From: JAHQVI01 sp963749875
Lineage (GTDB): Bacteria; Pseudomonadota; Alphaproteobacteria; Rhizobiales; Rhodomicrobiaceae
Direction: 5' to 3'
Assembly: GCA_963749875.1 (NCBI GenBank)
Contig: CAVVOX010000003.1
Coordinates: 310,001-374,000, forward strand
DNA: 64,000 bases
Each line of letters begins with the position of its first letter. Positions within the stretch are counted from its first letter, which is position 1. A model generated the notes under the pieces. That model saw only the letters and a program-made list of their open reading frames with translations, ran no database searches and was not told the DNA's origin. Made by a program: the position numbers and the translations under genes. Shown piece by piece: positions 8,874-18,818 of this stretch.

Positions 8874-9509
8874 ATGACAGACGACCATAAGGAACGGCAA
8901 AAGGCCACCGGCGGCATGGCCAATCAGTGGCTCGCGCTCGGACTTCTGGCGCTGACGGCAGGCATGGTCGGCCTTTCCTTCGCAGCCGTCCCGCTCTACC
9001 AGATCTTCTGCCAGACGACCGGCTATGCCGGCACGACCCAGCGCGGAACCGGGCCCGCCGACAAGGTGCTCGACCGCACCATCTCGGTTCGCTTCGACGC
9101 GAATGTGTCGCCCGGCCTCGACTGGTCATTCCACCCGGCCCAGAACAAAATCAACCTGAAGATCGGCGAAAACGTCATCGCCTTTTACAAGGCGGTCAAC
9201 CACAGCGATAAGCGCATAACGGGCAGCGCGACCTTCAATGTGACGCCGGAGCTCGCCGGAAGCTATTTCGTTAAAATCGACTGCTTCTGTTTCACCGAGC
9301 AGACGCTTGACCCAGGCCAACATGCCGACATGCCGGTCTCCTTCTATGTCGATCCGGCGATCGTCGATGATCCGGAAGCGAAAACCATCGAGGAAATTAC
9401 CCTGTCCTATACGTTCTTTAAGGTCGACAAGCCGGATCAACCCGTTCAGTCCCAACCGGCCAAGGGCGCGGCAACAAGGTCATTTGAAAAAGAAAACGGG
9501 TCCGGGTAG
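8874..9509 (+). CDS. ctaG: Cytochrome c oxidase assembly protein CtaG/Cox11
   Basis: Copper chaperone that delivers Cu to the CuB site of subunit I. 211 aa: one N-terminal TM helix (LALGLLALTAGMVGLSFAAV) and a periplasmic immunoglobulin-like domain. The Cu-binding Cys pair is in KIDCFCFTEQTL, and the conserved PLYQIFCQ motif follows the TM (third Cys). The ATG at 8874, 10 bases after coxF with GGGAG upstream, is preferred over an in-frame ATG at 8832 that would overlap coxF. Confidence 0.95.
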   Translation: MTDDHKERQKATGGMANQWLALGLLALTAGMVGLSFAAVPLYQIFCQTTGYAGTTQRGTGPADKVLDRTISVRFDANVSPGLDWSFHPAQNKINLKIGENVIAFYKAVNHSDKRITGSATFNVTPELAGSYFVKIDCFCFTEQTLDPGQHADMPVSFYVDPAIVDDPEAKTIEEITLSYTFFKVDKPDQPVQSQPAKGAATRSFEKENGSG

Positions 9510-9556
9510 AAGCTTTAGGACATTGATCGGGCCTGCACACCAAGGGAAATAGAGGC

Positions 9557-10465
9557 ATGGCGGACTCTCACGCGAAACACCACGATTACCATCTCGTCGA
9601 TCCGAGCCCTTGGCCGCTCGTCGGCGCCGCCGCAGCGCTGGTCATGGCGATCGGCGCGATTGCCTGGTTCAAAACCTCTGCCGGCGGCGTATTCGGCCTC
9701 GAGGGACCGTGGGTCTTTGCGATCGGGGCGCTCGGTGTCCTTCTGACGATGATCCTCTGGTGGCGGGATGTGATCTCCGAGGCGGAGTATCGCAAGCTGC
9801 ACACGCCCGCGGTTCAGCTCCATTTGCGCTACGGCATGATCCTGTTCATTGCCTCCGAGGTGATGTTCTTCGTCGCCTGGTTCTGGGCCTATTTCGACGT
9901 GGCGCTCTTCCCCGCCGACGTTCACCACATTCAGGGCGCGAGCGAAATGCTCGGCGTCGTTGGCCGCGATCAGGTAACCGGCGGGCAGTGGCCGCCCGTT
10001 GCCACGGGAGACGGCCGCTTCACCTCCACCTTCGATCCCTGGACACTGCCCCTGGTGAACACGCTGATCCTGCTCACCTCGGGCACGACCGTCACCTGGG
10101 CGCATTATGCGCTGCAGGAAGGCAATCGCCGCGGTCTGGTATGGGGCCTTGCGCTGACCATCGTGCTTGGCATTATGTTTACCTCGCTCCAGGCCTTTGA
10201 ATATCACCACGCCCAGTTCCAGTTTGCCGGACATATTTACGGTTCGACCTTCTTCATGGCGACCGGCTTCCATGGCTTCCACGTCATTGTCGGCACGATC
10301 TTTCTGACCGTGATATTGTTCCGCGCGCTGGCAGGCCATTTCACCGAGAAGCATCATTTCGGCTTCGAGGCTGCGGCCTGGTACTGGCATTTCGTTGACG
10401 TCGTGTGGCTGTTCCTGTTCGTCAGCATCTATGTCTGGGGCGCGGGAACGCCTGCCGCGCATTAG
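9557..10465 (+). CDS. ctaE: Cytochrome c oxidase subunit III
   Basis: Seven-TM core subunit that stabilises turnover and the oxygen/proton entry of subunit I. 302 aa, family length. Motifs: HDYHLVDPSPWPLVGA at the N-terminus, RYGMILFIASEVMFFVAWFW (TM3 with conserved Glu), ATGFHGFHVIVGTIFL and YWHFVDVVWLFLF at the C-terminus. The C-terminal stop TAG forms the first bases of the dispersed repeat at 10463-10592. Confidence 0.96.
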   Translation: MADSHAKHHDYHLVDPSPWPLVGAAAALVMAIGAIAWFKTSAGGVFGLEGPWVFAIGALGVLLTMILWWRDVISEAEYRKLHTPAVQLHLRYGMILFIASEVMFFVAWFWAYFDVALFPADVHHIQGASEMLGVVGRDQVTGGQWPPVATGDGRFTSTFDPWTLPLVNTLILLTSGTTVTWAHYALQEGNRRGLVWGLALTIVLGIMFTSLQAFEYHHAQFQFAGHIYGSTFFMATGFHGFHVIVGTIFLTVILFRALAGHFTEKHHFGFEAAAWYWHFVDVVWLFLFVSIYVWGAGTPAAH

Positions 10466-10592
10466 ATCAACCTTCGTTCAATTGATTCCAATTGAGCGAA
10501 GTGAAGTTGATCTATATCCAAAGGCGAGCGCAACCGTTCCTGCGTCCATCCCCGCCTTCGCGGGGACATGCTTGAACGCGCGTTGCGCTAGC
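10463..10592 (+). repeat. Dispersed two-hairpin repeat, copy A
   Basis: About 130 bases. First half: imperfect palindrome beginning TAGATCAACC and ending GTTGATCTA, centred on CAATTGATTCCAATTG. Second half: hairpin CCCCGCCTTCGCGGGG followed by ACATGCTTG. A second copy with about 85 percent identity by eye lies inverted at 26818-26948. The structure resembles REP/BIME-type intergenic repeats; no coding content. Confidence 0.75.
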
Positions 10593-10636
10593 CGGCGCTC
10601 AATTCGGATGAAGGCGGCGCAAACCGCCTTTAGCAG

Positions 10637-11032
10637 TTGATGGAACACGAAAGCGCTCACGCACATTCGGAAGTATCGCCCTTTTTCGCAGGGCTTCTGG
10701 GCCGTTGCCCGCGCTGCGGCAAGGGACGCCTGTTCAGCGGCTATCTGACGGTTGCCGAGCGCTGCGACCATTGCGGCCTCGACTATTCCTTCGCCAATTC
10801 CGGCGACGGTCCGGCCGTCTTCATCATTCTCATCGCCGGTTTCATCGTCACCGGCGCCGCTCTGTTTGTGGAAGTCTCCTACCAGCCGCCGCTTTGGGTT
10901 CATGCCGCGCTCTGGCTGCCTCTGGGGCTCGGCCTTCCGCTTCTGTTACTGCGGCCGTTCAAGGCGACGCTCCTGGCGCTGCAATACAAGTTCCGTGCCG
11001 AAGAGGGGCGCCGGCACGACAGCGACCATTAA
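10637..11032 (+). CDS. DUF983 family membrane protein
   Basis: 131 aa. The N-terminus carries a zinc-ribbon-like pair of CxxC motifs (GRCPRCGKGRLF and CDHCGLDYSF), followed by two TM helices (FIILIAGFIVTGAALFVEV and ALWLPLGLGLPLLLL). DUF983 genes regularly sit between ctaE and the SURF1 gene in alphaproteobacteria, so a role in oxidase biogenesis is plausible but unproven. It lies 17 bases before SURF1. Confidence 0.88.
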   Translation: MMEHESAHAHSEVSPFFAGLLGRCPRCGKGRLFSGYLTVAERCDHCGLDYSFANSGDGPAVFIILIAGFIVTGAALFVEVSYQPPLWVHAALWLPLGLGLPLLLLRPFKATLLALQYKFRAEEGRRHDSDH

Positions 11033-11048
11033 GATCGTCAGGTTGCCT

Positions 11049-11819
11049 ATGACCCTTTACCGGCCTCTTGTCCTGCCGATTGTCATGACGCTGATCGGCC
11101 TTGCCGTGCTGGTCAGCCTTGGAAAATGGCAGCTCGACCGGCGCGAATGGAAGCTGGGGCTGATCGAGCGCATCGACACCCGCGCCCATGGCGAGCCGAT
11201 CTCCCTATCGGCAGCCAAGGAGAAATGGGAGCGAAATCAGGACGTCGAGTATTATCGCGTTCGGCTTGGCGGCCACTTCCTGCATGAGCATGAGCGCTAT
11301 CTTTACACGATCGTCGACGGCCAGGCCGGCTGGCGCGTTCTGACGCCCTTTGAGACCCCGAGAGGCGATATCATCTTCGTCGATCGCGGATTCGTGCCGG
11401 AGGCGTTGAAGGATCCCGCCGCTCGCCGGGAGGGTCAGATCGAGGGCAGGGTGGAGCTGGTCGGTCTTGCCCGCGCGCCCGAAAGGCAAGGCTTGTTCAC
11501 GCCCGATAATCAGCCGGGCGCCAATCGCTGGTTCTGGCGCGACCTCGCCGGGCTGATTGCATCATTGCCGCCGGAGCCGGCGCGGAAGGCGCTCCCCTTC
11601 ATGGTCGAGGCCGAACGGATGCCGGTGCCGGGCGGTTGGCCCCGCAGCGGCGTCACGCGTCTGAGCCTTCCGAACCGGCATCTGGAATATGCGATCACCT
11701 GGTTCGGCCTCGCCGCAGCTCTGATTGCCATCTTCGCGCTTTACGCAAGACGTCGCCTGTCGCAGCCGGGCCAATCCGAGTATGAGGCAAGCATTGCGGA
11801 CAAAGGCGGCAGCGTATAG
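11049..11819 (+). CDS. SURF1 family cytochrome oxidase biogenesis protein
   Basis: 256 aa with the classic two-TM layout: N-terminal helix (VLPIVMTLIGLAVLVSLGKW) followed by the family motif GKWQLDRREWK, a periplasmic domain (YRVRLGGHF, GWRVLTPFETP, VDRGFVP), and a C-terminal helix (WFGLAAALIAIFALYARRR) after the conserved HLEYAITWFGLA. SURF1 is thought to help insert heme a into subunit I. The frame is open upstream, but the ATG at 11049 gives the family start. Confidence 0.93.
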   Translation: MTLYRPLVLPIVMTLIGLAVLVSLGKWQLDRREWKLGLIERIDTRAHGEPISLSAAKEKWERNQDVEYYRVRLGGHFLHEHERYLYTIVDGQAGWRVLTPFETPRGDIIFVDRGFVPEALKDPAARREGQIEGRVELVGLARAPERQGLFTPDNQPGANRWFWRDLAGLIASLPPEPARKALPFMVEAERMPVPGGWPRSGVTRLSLPNRHLEYAITWFGLAAALIAIFALYARRRLSQPGQSEYEASIADKGGSV

Positions 11820-11854
11820 TCTGCCTCACACTTCGACATCTTGAGGATTTCTCA

Positions 11855-13270
11855 TTGCTCTACATCAGCACGCGCGGCCGGGCGGCAAGCCTCGATTTCG
11901 AAGCCGTGCTTTTGGCCGGGCTCGCCCGTGACGGCGGATTGTACAATCCCGAAAGCTGGCCGCGCATTCCGCCGGAGGATGTTTCCAGCCTCGCCGGCCA
12001 GAGCTATGTCGAGGCCGCAGCCCGCATCATGCAGCCATTGATCGGTGAGCAAATTGCGTTCGACGAGCTAAGGGCGCTGATCGCCGCAGCCTATGGCCGC
12101 TTCGCGCATCAGGCGGTCGCGCCGCTCGTGCAGCTTGACAGCAATCTCTGGCTGTTGGAACTTTTCCACGGGCCGACCCTCGCCTTCAAAGATCTGGCGA
12201 TGCAGCTCCTGGGGTTGTTAATGGACCGCTCGCTGAAGCGCAGCGGCGATCGCACGATGATCCTGGTGGCAACCTCCGGAGACACCGGGGCGGCGGCGGT
12301 CGAAGCTTTCAAGAACCGCGAGGCGATCGATCTGTTCGTCCTGTTCCCGGATGGCCGCATCAGCGAGATCCAGCGCCGGCAAATGACGACCTCGGACGCA
12401 GCGAATGTCCATCCGATCGCCGTCAAGGGAACCTTTGACGACTGCCAGGCGATCGTAAAGACGCTGTTCAGCGATCTGGCCTTTCGCGACGAGGCCGGGC
12501 TGTCGGCGGTCAATTCGATCAACTGGGCGCGGATCTTGGCGCAAACGGTCTATTACTTCACCGCCGCCGCCGCGCTCGGCGCCCCGCATCGGCCGGTGCG
12601 CTTTGCCGTTCCGACCGGGAATTTCGGCGACATATTCGCCGGCTATGTCGCCTTCCGCATGGGCCTGCCGGTCGAGCGGCTTGTCATCGCGACCAACACC
12701 AATGACATTCTCGCCCGGACACTTGCCACCGGGCGCTACGAGCCGCGCGCCGTCGTGCCGACCTCGAGCCCAAGCATGGACATCCAGGTCTCGTCGAATT
12801 TCGAGAGGCTGCTCTTTGAGGTGAGCGGCCGGGACAGCGAGCGCGTCAATGCGCTGATGAACGCGTTCAAAGAGGGGGGCGCCTTCGCTCTGAGCGAGAG
12901 TGAGCTTGCCGCGATCCGAGGCATTTTCGCCGCCCATCGCTGCGACGAAGCGGAAACCGCTGAAGTCATGCGCCGCCTTTATCGGCGGACGGGCTATCTC
13001 GCCGACCCGCATACCGCTGTCGGGATCGGGGCGGCTGAACGGGAATTGGCGCAATCGGCGGCCCCGATGATTGCGCTGGCGACCGCCCATCCGGCAAAGT
13101 TCCCCGAGGCGATTGAGCGCGCCGTAGGCCGTGTGCCGCAAATGCCGGAACGGCTCGAACATGTGCTCGCCGGACGCGAGACCTATATAACGCTCGAACC
13201 CGAGAGCGACGCGGTCAGGTCCGTTATTCGTGATCGGGGGCGCTTCGCGGAATCAAGGACAATCCGATGA
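11855..13270 (+). CDS. thrC: Threonine synthase
   Basis: PLP enzyme converting O-phosphohomoserine to threonine. 471 aa, the longer type II (yeast/proteobacterial) form. PLP Lys112 lies in GPTLAFKDLAMQLLG; the phosphate-binding region is LVATSGDTGAAA. The N-terminal signature is LYISTRG. Translation appears to start at TTG (11855) with GAGGA upstream; no in-frame ATG fits. Its stop overlaps the start of the M16 peptidase by four bases. thrC at the end of the cox cluster is common in Rhizobiales. Confidence 0.95.
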   Translation: MLYISTRGRAASLDFEAVLLAGLARDGGLYNPESWPRIPPEDVSSLAGQSYVEAAARIMQPLIGEQIAFDELRALIAAAYGRFAHQAVAPLVQLDSNLWLLELFHGPTLAFKDLAMQLLGLLMDRSLKRSGDRTMILVATSGDTGAAAVEAFKNREAIDLFVLFPDGRISEIQRRQMTTSDAANVHPIAVKGTFDDCQAIVKTLFSDLAFRDEAGLSAVNSINWARILAQTVYYFTAAAALGAPHRPVRFAVPTGNFGDIFAGYVAFRMGLPVERLVIATNTNDILARTLATGRYEPRAVVPTSSPSMDIQVSSNFERLLFEVSGRDSERVNALMNAFKEGGAFALSESELAAIRGIFAAHRCDEAETAEVMRRLYRRTGYLADPHTAVGIGAAERELAQSAAPMIALATAHPAKFPEAIERAVGRVPQMPERLEHVLAGRETYITLEPESDAVRSVIRDRGRFAESRTIR

Positions 13271-14547
13271 CAATCGAAACGACGACGCTTCCGAGCGGTC
13301 TGCGGGTCGTCACCTGCCATATGCCCCAGCTGGAGACGGCCTCGCTCGGCGTCTGGGTCAATTCGGGCGCGCGCTCGGAATCGCCGGACGAGCACGGCCT
13401 TGCCCATCTGCTCGAACATATGGCCTTCAAAGGCACCAAGACGCGCAGCGCCTTGCAGATCGCCGAGGAGATCGAAGCGGTCGGCGGCGCCGTCAATGCG
13501 ATGACCAGCTTCGAGACAACCGATTATTTCGCGCGCGTCTTGCGCGAGCATGTGCCGCTGGCGCTCGAGATTCTGGCTGACATCCTCCAGAACCCCGTCT
13601 TTGCGCCCGAGGATATGGTCCGGGAGAAAAAGGTCATCCTCCAGGAGATCGCTTCGGTTCAGGATGCGCCCGACGAGCTGGTTTTTGAGTTGGCCCAGGA
13701 AGCCGCCTTTCCGGATCAGCCGCTCGGCCGGTCGATTTTGGGAACCGCGGACAGCGTGCGCGCATTGACGCGCGATGATCTTGCCGCTTATCGCGAGGCC
13801 GCCTATTCCGCGCCGCGCATGGTTCTGGGAGCCGCGGGAGCGGTGGACCACGACGAGATCGTGATTGCCGCCGAAAGCCTGTTCACCGCCTTCCCCGGCA
13901 ATGAAGGGCGACCCCTCGCGCCGGCCCGTTTCGTCGGTGGCCATCGCAGCCTCAAGCGCCGCTTCGAGCAGAGCCACATCGTCATCGGCTTCGAAGCGCC
14001 CTCCTTCCGGGACGATGCCTATTTCACCTCGCTGATCTATTCGGTCCTGCTTGGCGGCGGCATGTCCTCGCGCCTCTTTCAGGAAGCACGCGAACGGCGT
14101 GGATTATGCTACGATATCCACGCCTTCGGATGGGGGTTCTCCGACAGCGGACTTTTCGGCGTCCATGCGGCGACTGTCGATGCCCAGGTCGAGGAATTGG
14201 TGCAGGTGATCATGACAGAGTTGCGTTCCGTCGCGCTTGAAGGTCCCAATGCCGCCGAGCTTGAGCGGGCGAAGGCTCAGCTCAAGGCGTCGCTCCTGAT
14301 GAGCCTGGAGAGCTCGGAGGCGCGCGCCGCGCAGGTGGCAAGGGACACGCTGGTTTTCGGCCGGCAGTTGACGACCAAAGAGCTGATCGAGCGGATCGAG
14401 AATGTCAACGCGGCCGATGTCGGGGCGCTTGCCGCCGGTTTCGCGCTCGTCAAGGAGCCGGTGACCGCAAGCATTGGGCCTGCAGGTGTGTCGGAGCGTC
14501 TCCGCGAGGCGGTCGTGGAGCGTGCGGCCCGCGAAACGGTACACTAA
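13267..14547 (+). CDS. M16 family zinc metallopeptidase (processing-peptidase-like)
   Basis: 426 aa, cytoplasmic by absence of a signal peptide. The inverted zinc motif HxxEH is complete (His47, Glu50, His51 in HGLAHLLEHMAFKGT), with the downstream helix EEIEAVGGAVNAMTSFETTDYF typical of mitochondrial processing peptidase beta relatives. The C-terminal half has the family's RERRGLCYDIHAF. Homologues in alphaproteobacteria are the bacterial relatives of MPP; substrates are unknown. Translationally coupled to thrC. Confidence 0.93.
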   Translation: MTIETTTLPSGLRVVTCHMPQLETASLGVWVNSGARSESPDEHGLAHLLEHMAFKGTKTRSALQIAEEIEAVGGAVNAMTSFETTDYFARVLREHVPLALEILADILQNPVFAPEDMVREKKVILQEIASVQDAPDELVFELAQEAAFPDQPLGRSILGTADSVRALTRDDLAAYREAAYSAPRMVLGAAGAVDHDEIVIAAESLFTAFPGNEGRPLAPARFVGGHRSLKRRFEQSHIVIGFEAPSFRDDAYFTSLIYSVLLGGGMSSRLFQEARERRGLCYDIHAFGWGFSDSGLFGVHAATVDAQVEELVQVIMTELRSVALEGPNAAELERAKAQLKASLLMSLESSEARAAQVARDTLVFGRQLTTKELIERIENVNAADVGALAAGFALVKEPVTASIGPAGVSERLREAVVERAARETVH

Positions 14548-14558
14548 AGGCATAGGTA

Positions 14559-15146
14559 ATGGCGTTTCTGCGTTCCGTTCCTTTGAGTGAAAACGGTCCG
14601 GTCATCCGGGGCGAGCGGGTATGGCTCCGCGTGCCGCAGACGGGCGACTATGCGGAATGGGCGAATCTTCGTGGCATGAGCGAGGAATTTCTCCGGCCAT
14701 GGGAACCGGAATGGGCGCCCGACGAATTATCGCGCTCCGCCTTCCGGCGCCGGCTCCGCTACTACCAGCGCGACCTCAGGGACGGGACGGGCTATGCCTT
14801 TTTTCTGTTCCGAAACGGTGATAATAAGCTTCTTGGTGGAGTTACGCTTTCAAATGCTCGCAGAGGGGTCAGTCAGTCGATCTCGATCGGATATTGGATC
14901 GGCGAACCCTTCAGTAGACAGGGATTTATGACGAGCGCGCTGCGCTACGTCGTTCCGTTCGTATTCAACAGTCTCGGATTTCATCGCCTCGAAGCCGCCT
15001 GTCTGCCCAGCAATGTGGCGTCGCGCAGGCTCCTGGAGATATGCAGTTTCGAGCATGAGGGATTTGCCAGAAAATACCTCAAAATTAACGGATTATGGCA
15101 AGATCACTTGCTTTTTGCCGCAATCGCGGACGAATTGCGGACGTAA
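14559..15146 (+). CDS. GNAT family N-acetyltransferase (RimJ/RimL-like)
   Basis: 195 aa. The Acetyltransf_3-type layout is visible: N-terminal strand GERVWLRVPQTGDY, then LLGGVTLSNARRGVSQSISIGYWIG, then the acetyl-CoA-binding region SRQGFMTSALRYVVPFVF and the C-terminal HRLEAACLPSNVASRRLLE. This is the ribosomal-protein-alanine acetyltransferase group, but the actual substrate cannot be read from sequence. It follows the M16 peptidase by 11 bases and is likely the last gene of the operon before the GGDEF-EAL gene. Confidence 0.88.
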   Translation: MAFLRSVPLSENGPVIRGERVWLRVPQTGDYAEWANLRGMSEEFLRPWEPEWAPDELSRSAFRRRLRYYQRDLRDGTGYAFFLFRNGDNKLLGGVTLSNARRGVSQSISIGYWIGEPFSRQGFMTSALRYVVPFVFNSLGFHRLEAACLPSNVASRRLLEICSFEHEGFARKYLKINGLWQDHLLFAAIADELRT

Positions 15147-15236
15147 GCGCGCGGCAGGCTCGGCATACGATCATGAAAAGGCTGGGCAGCTTTCAAGGAT
15201 CGTGCCAGAACGGGTCGGGGCGAAGGGAGCTTCGGA

Positions 15237-18200
15237 ATGTCTGTCACTGAAGTGATGAAGGCCGGGACGCGCCCGTTTTGCGGTGCCCGTCCCCGGCTTG
15301 GCATTTCCATCTGCTGCCTGATTTTCGTAGCAATCGCCGTTTTTCTTGCCACCGCCCCTGCGCGCGCGCTCAATTCGATCGTGATCGGTCCCGATCAGGA
15401 GCGGATCGATATCACCTTGCTCGGCGAGCTCTATGAAGGGCGCGGCGACCGCATCAGCGTCGAGACCGCCGCCGGCCAGGATGGCGTCGCGGGCCGTTTG
15501 TCGGTCTCGGCCAAAACACCCGGCACGGACCCGAACTGGACGATTTTTGCGCTCAACAATCCGACCGACCAGACGATCACGCTCTGGCTTATGGCCCAGC
15601 GCTATGACCTGGTCGGGTCGCAGGTGATCTGGCCGGATCTCGATGCACCACGGATCGAGAATGTCACTGTCTCACTCGGCTTCAAGCCGGAGCGCGTTCA
15701 AAACGATTATGCCGATATTTACCGCCTCGTTCTCGAGCCCGGATCGACCATTACCTATATCGTCGAACTCAGCGCGACGGGTTTTCCGCGTCTTTATCTC
15801 GCCAACCCCGCGGTCTTCGGCAAGAAGAGCATCGACCTGACGCTGTTCAACGGCATTCTGCTCGGGATCACCGGCGTTCTTGCGATCTATCTGACGGCGA
15901 TTTTCGGCGCCAATCACAACCCCATATTTCCCGCGGCGGCGCTCGTCGCGTGGACCGTGGTCGGCTATCTCTGCGTCGATTTCGGCTTCTGGCATAAGAT
16001 TTTCCAGCTCAGCGCAGCGGACAATGCGATCTATCGGGCGGCAATGGAGGCCGCCATCGCCGCAAGCGTGGTCATCTTCCTTTATGTGTTCCTGCAGCTT
16101 AGGCGATGGCACCCCTCGCTCACGGTGATTTTCGGCGTCTGGGCGCTTGTGCAGCTTGGGCTGGTCGCTGTGTCGCTGGTCGATGCCAAGCTGGTTTCGG
16201 GCCTGGCGCGTCTTTCCTATCTGCCGATTGCGGCGATCGGGTCGCTGCTCATGACCGTCCTTGCCCTGAGGGGGCAGGAACGCGCCCTGTCGCTTCTGCC
16301 GACCTGGATGCTGTTTCTGGTCTGGCTGTTTGGCGCAGGAGTGGCGATCGTCGGCCAGCTTTCGGGCGATGTTGTCGTCCCTGCGCTCAATGCCGGCCTC
16401 GTCCTGATCGTGTCGCTGCTCAGCTTCACCGTTACCCAATACGCCTTTCACGGCGGCGATCACATCTATGGCGATGAGGCGGGCGAGCTGCAACTCGGGG
16501 CGGTCGCCCTGGAGGCGTCGGGCGCGTCGATCTGGGAGTGGAATGTCCGCCGTGACGAGATCTTCGTCGGACCGGAAATCGATGCGGCGCTCGGCCATCC
16601 GCCCGGAACGCTGCGCGGCAGCGTGCAGGACTGGCTTCAGCATCTCCACGCCTCCGATCGCGAGAGAATGCGGATGATTCTCGCTGGCATCCGCGAGAAG
16701 CAGGGCGGAGAGATCTCGAGCGATTTTCGTCTGCGCAGGGCCGATGGCAGCTATCTCCATTATGAGCTCCGGGCGCAGACCGTCGCGGCGCGGCCGACGC
16801 GAATGCTGCGCTGCACCGGCTTGCTGCGCGATGTCACGGCCCAGAAACGGGCGCAGGAGCGTCTGCTTCACAATGCGATCCACGACAGTCTGACCGGCTT
16901 GCCGAACCGGGAGCTGTTTACCGACCGCGTTCACTGCTCCATCGCCCGCGCCCATGAGGACGGCTCCAAGCCCACCGTCATCTATGTCGACATCGACGCC
17001 TTCCAGTCGCTCAGCCGGTCGACCGATTTCACGGTCAGCGACAGCATGCTGCTCACGATTTCGCGGCGCCTTTCGCGTCATCTGGGGCCGCAGGACACGC
17101 TGGCCCGGATCGGCACGGAACAATTCGCGATTTTACTGTCGGCCGAGACGGAGCCGCGTCAGATCGCGATGCTCGCCGAGCGGGTCCGGCGGTCGCTGCG
17201 CGCGCCGATGAAGATCGCCGGACGCGATGTCGTCCTGACCGGAAGCGTCGGCATTTCCGTCTATGACGGGCAGCAGGCGACACCGGCCGACCTGATCCGT
17301 GACGCGGAAACGGCGATGTACCGCGCCAAGCGCTCAGGCACGGACCGGATCGAGCTCTACAAGCCGGAAATGCGCGGCGAGCGCTCCGAGCGCGAGATCA
17401 TCGAAAGCGACCTCAAACAGGCGATCGAGAAGCGCCAGATCCGCGTCTATTATCAGCCGATCATGCGGCTCGGCGATGAGCAACTCGCCGGTTTCGCCGC
17501 GCAGGTCCGCTGGGAGCACCCCAAGCTCGGCTCGCTCAGCACCGCCGAATTTCTGTCGATCGCCGAGGATACCGGCCGGATCTCGGAGATCAGCACCTAT
17601 GTCATGGAACGCGCGATCCGGCAGGTGGCGCGCTGGCACCGGACGCTGACCCGCCATGAGGATCCCTTATTCGTCAGCATCAACATATCGAGCCGGCATC
17701 TGTTCAAGCAGGATCTGGTCCAGGATCTGCGGCTGATCATCGGCCGGGAAAGCGTTCCCAAGGGCTGTCTGCGGCTGGAGGTCACCGAGTTCTCTGGTGA
17801 TGGAGAACCCGGAGCAGGCGATCGAGATCCTCGAATGGCTGAAGGGGCTGGGCGCCGGAATTGCGCTTGATGAGTTCGGAGCGGGCTATTCCTCGCTTGC
17901 CTATCTGCATCGTCTCGCCGTCGATATGATCAAGATCGACCGGTCGCTGATCAGCCATGGCAGTGACAACAAATCCGGCGCCGTCGTGCTGCGCGCCGCG
18001 CTTGCCATGGCGCGCGAGCTCGGCAAGGACGTGGTGGCCGTCGGGATGGAACGGGATGAAGACGTCGCCTATGTCCGCGCGCTCGGCTGCGACTATGCGC
18101 AAGGCTTCTATTTCGGCGAGCCGATGACCGAGCGCGAGGTGATGACTCTGCTGAACGCGCTTGCCAAGACCACGAGGCGCGACGAAAAGCGCGAAAAGAA

Positions 18201-18765
18201 GAAGAAACGGGCGGAGGAAGACTCACCGCCCGCCACGCAGACCCCGGCCGCGGCAGAGCAGGGGGCTTTGAAGCCTGTGCCGGGCCAGACATCCGCGACC
18301 GGGGCGGTCTATCCCCTGCCGGTTCCGATTCCGAAGCCCGCGTCCGACGACGCCGGCAAGCGCGGCCGGCGCGGCGCTATGTTCGGTTTCCTGCGCAGAG
18401 CGGTCGGCGGCGTCTCCTCTGCCGGGACGGCGTTCGGCACCATGCTGCGCGGTCTGTTCAAGCCGGCCAGGAAGCCGCGGCCGAGACCGGCGCAACAAAG
18501 GCCCGAACGGCCGAAAGTTCCGCCTGCTCTCCAGCAGGCTCCATCGCCCCGTGACCGTTTTGCCGGGATCGATCCGGCGGTTGCCGACCGGAATCCGCGT
18601 CAGCCGGTTCCGACGGCACGTCAACCCGCCCCGCCGCCGCCACCACCGCCACCGCCTTCCGCGCGGCCCCCGGCTCAGCCGCCTCAAATGGCCGAAACCC
18701 TGCCGGAGAGTCCGCCAGAGTTTCATCAGGCCGAAGGGACGCACGGACGCCGCCGCCGCGGTTGA
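15237..18765 (+). pseudogene. Membrane GGDEF-EAL protein, split by a +1 frameshift
   Basis: Reading frame 1 (15237-17870) and a second frame (to 18765) together give one protein of about 1175 aa. N-terminus: signal/TM segment, extracytoplasmic domain, then seven or so TM helices (residues about 200-405), a PAS domain (about 415-540), a GGDEF-like domain (about 543-700) and an EAL-like domain from about 720. At 17790-17791 an extra T shifts the frame inside LEVTE; removing it restores LEVTESLVMENPEQ and the rest of the EAL domain. Both signatures are degenerate: GGDEF reads GTEQF and EAL reads AAQ, so a catalytically inactive c-di-GMP sensor is likely. The tail is Lys- and Pro-rich with a run of eight or more prolines. 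It could be sequence error rather than true loss. Confidence 0.85.
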
Positions 18766-18818
18766 GCGAGCGACAGCCGGGGCGACGTTCGTTTCCACCG
18801 AACGTGATCGTGCATGCA

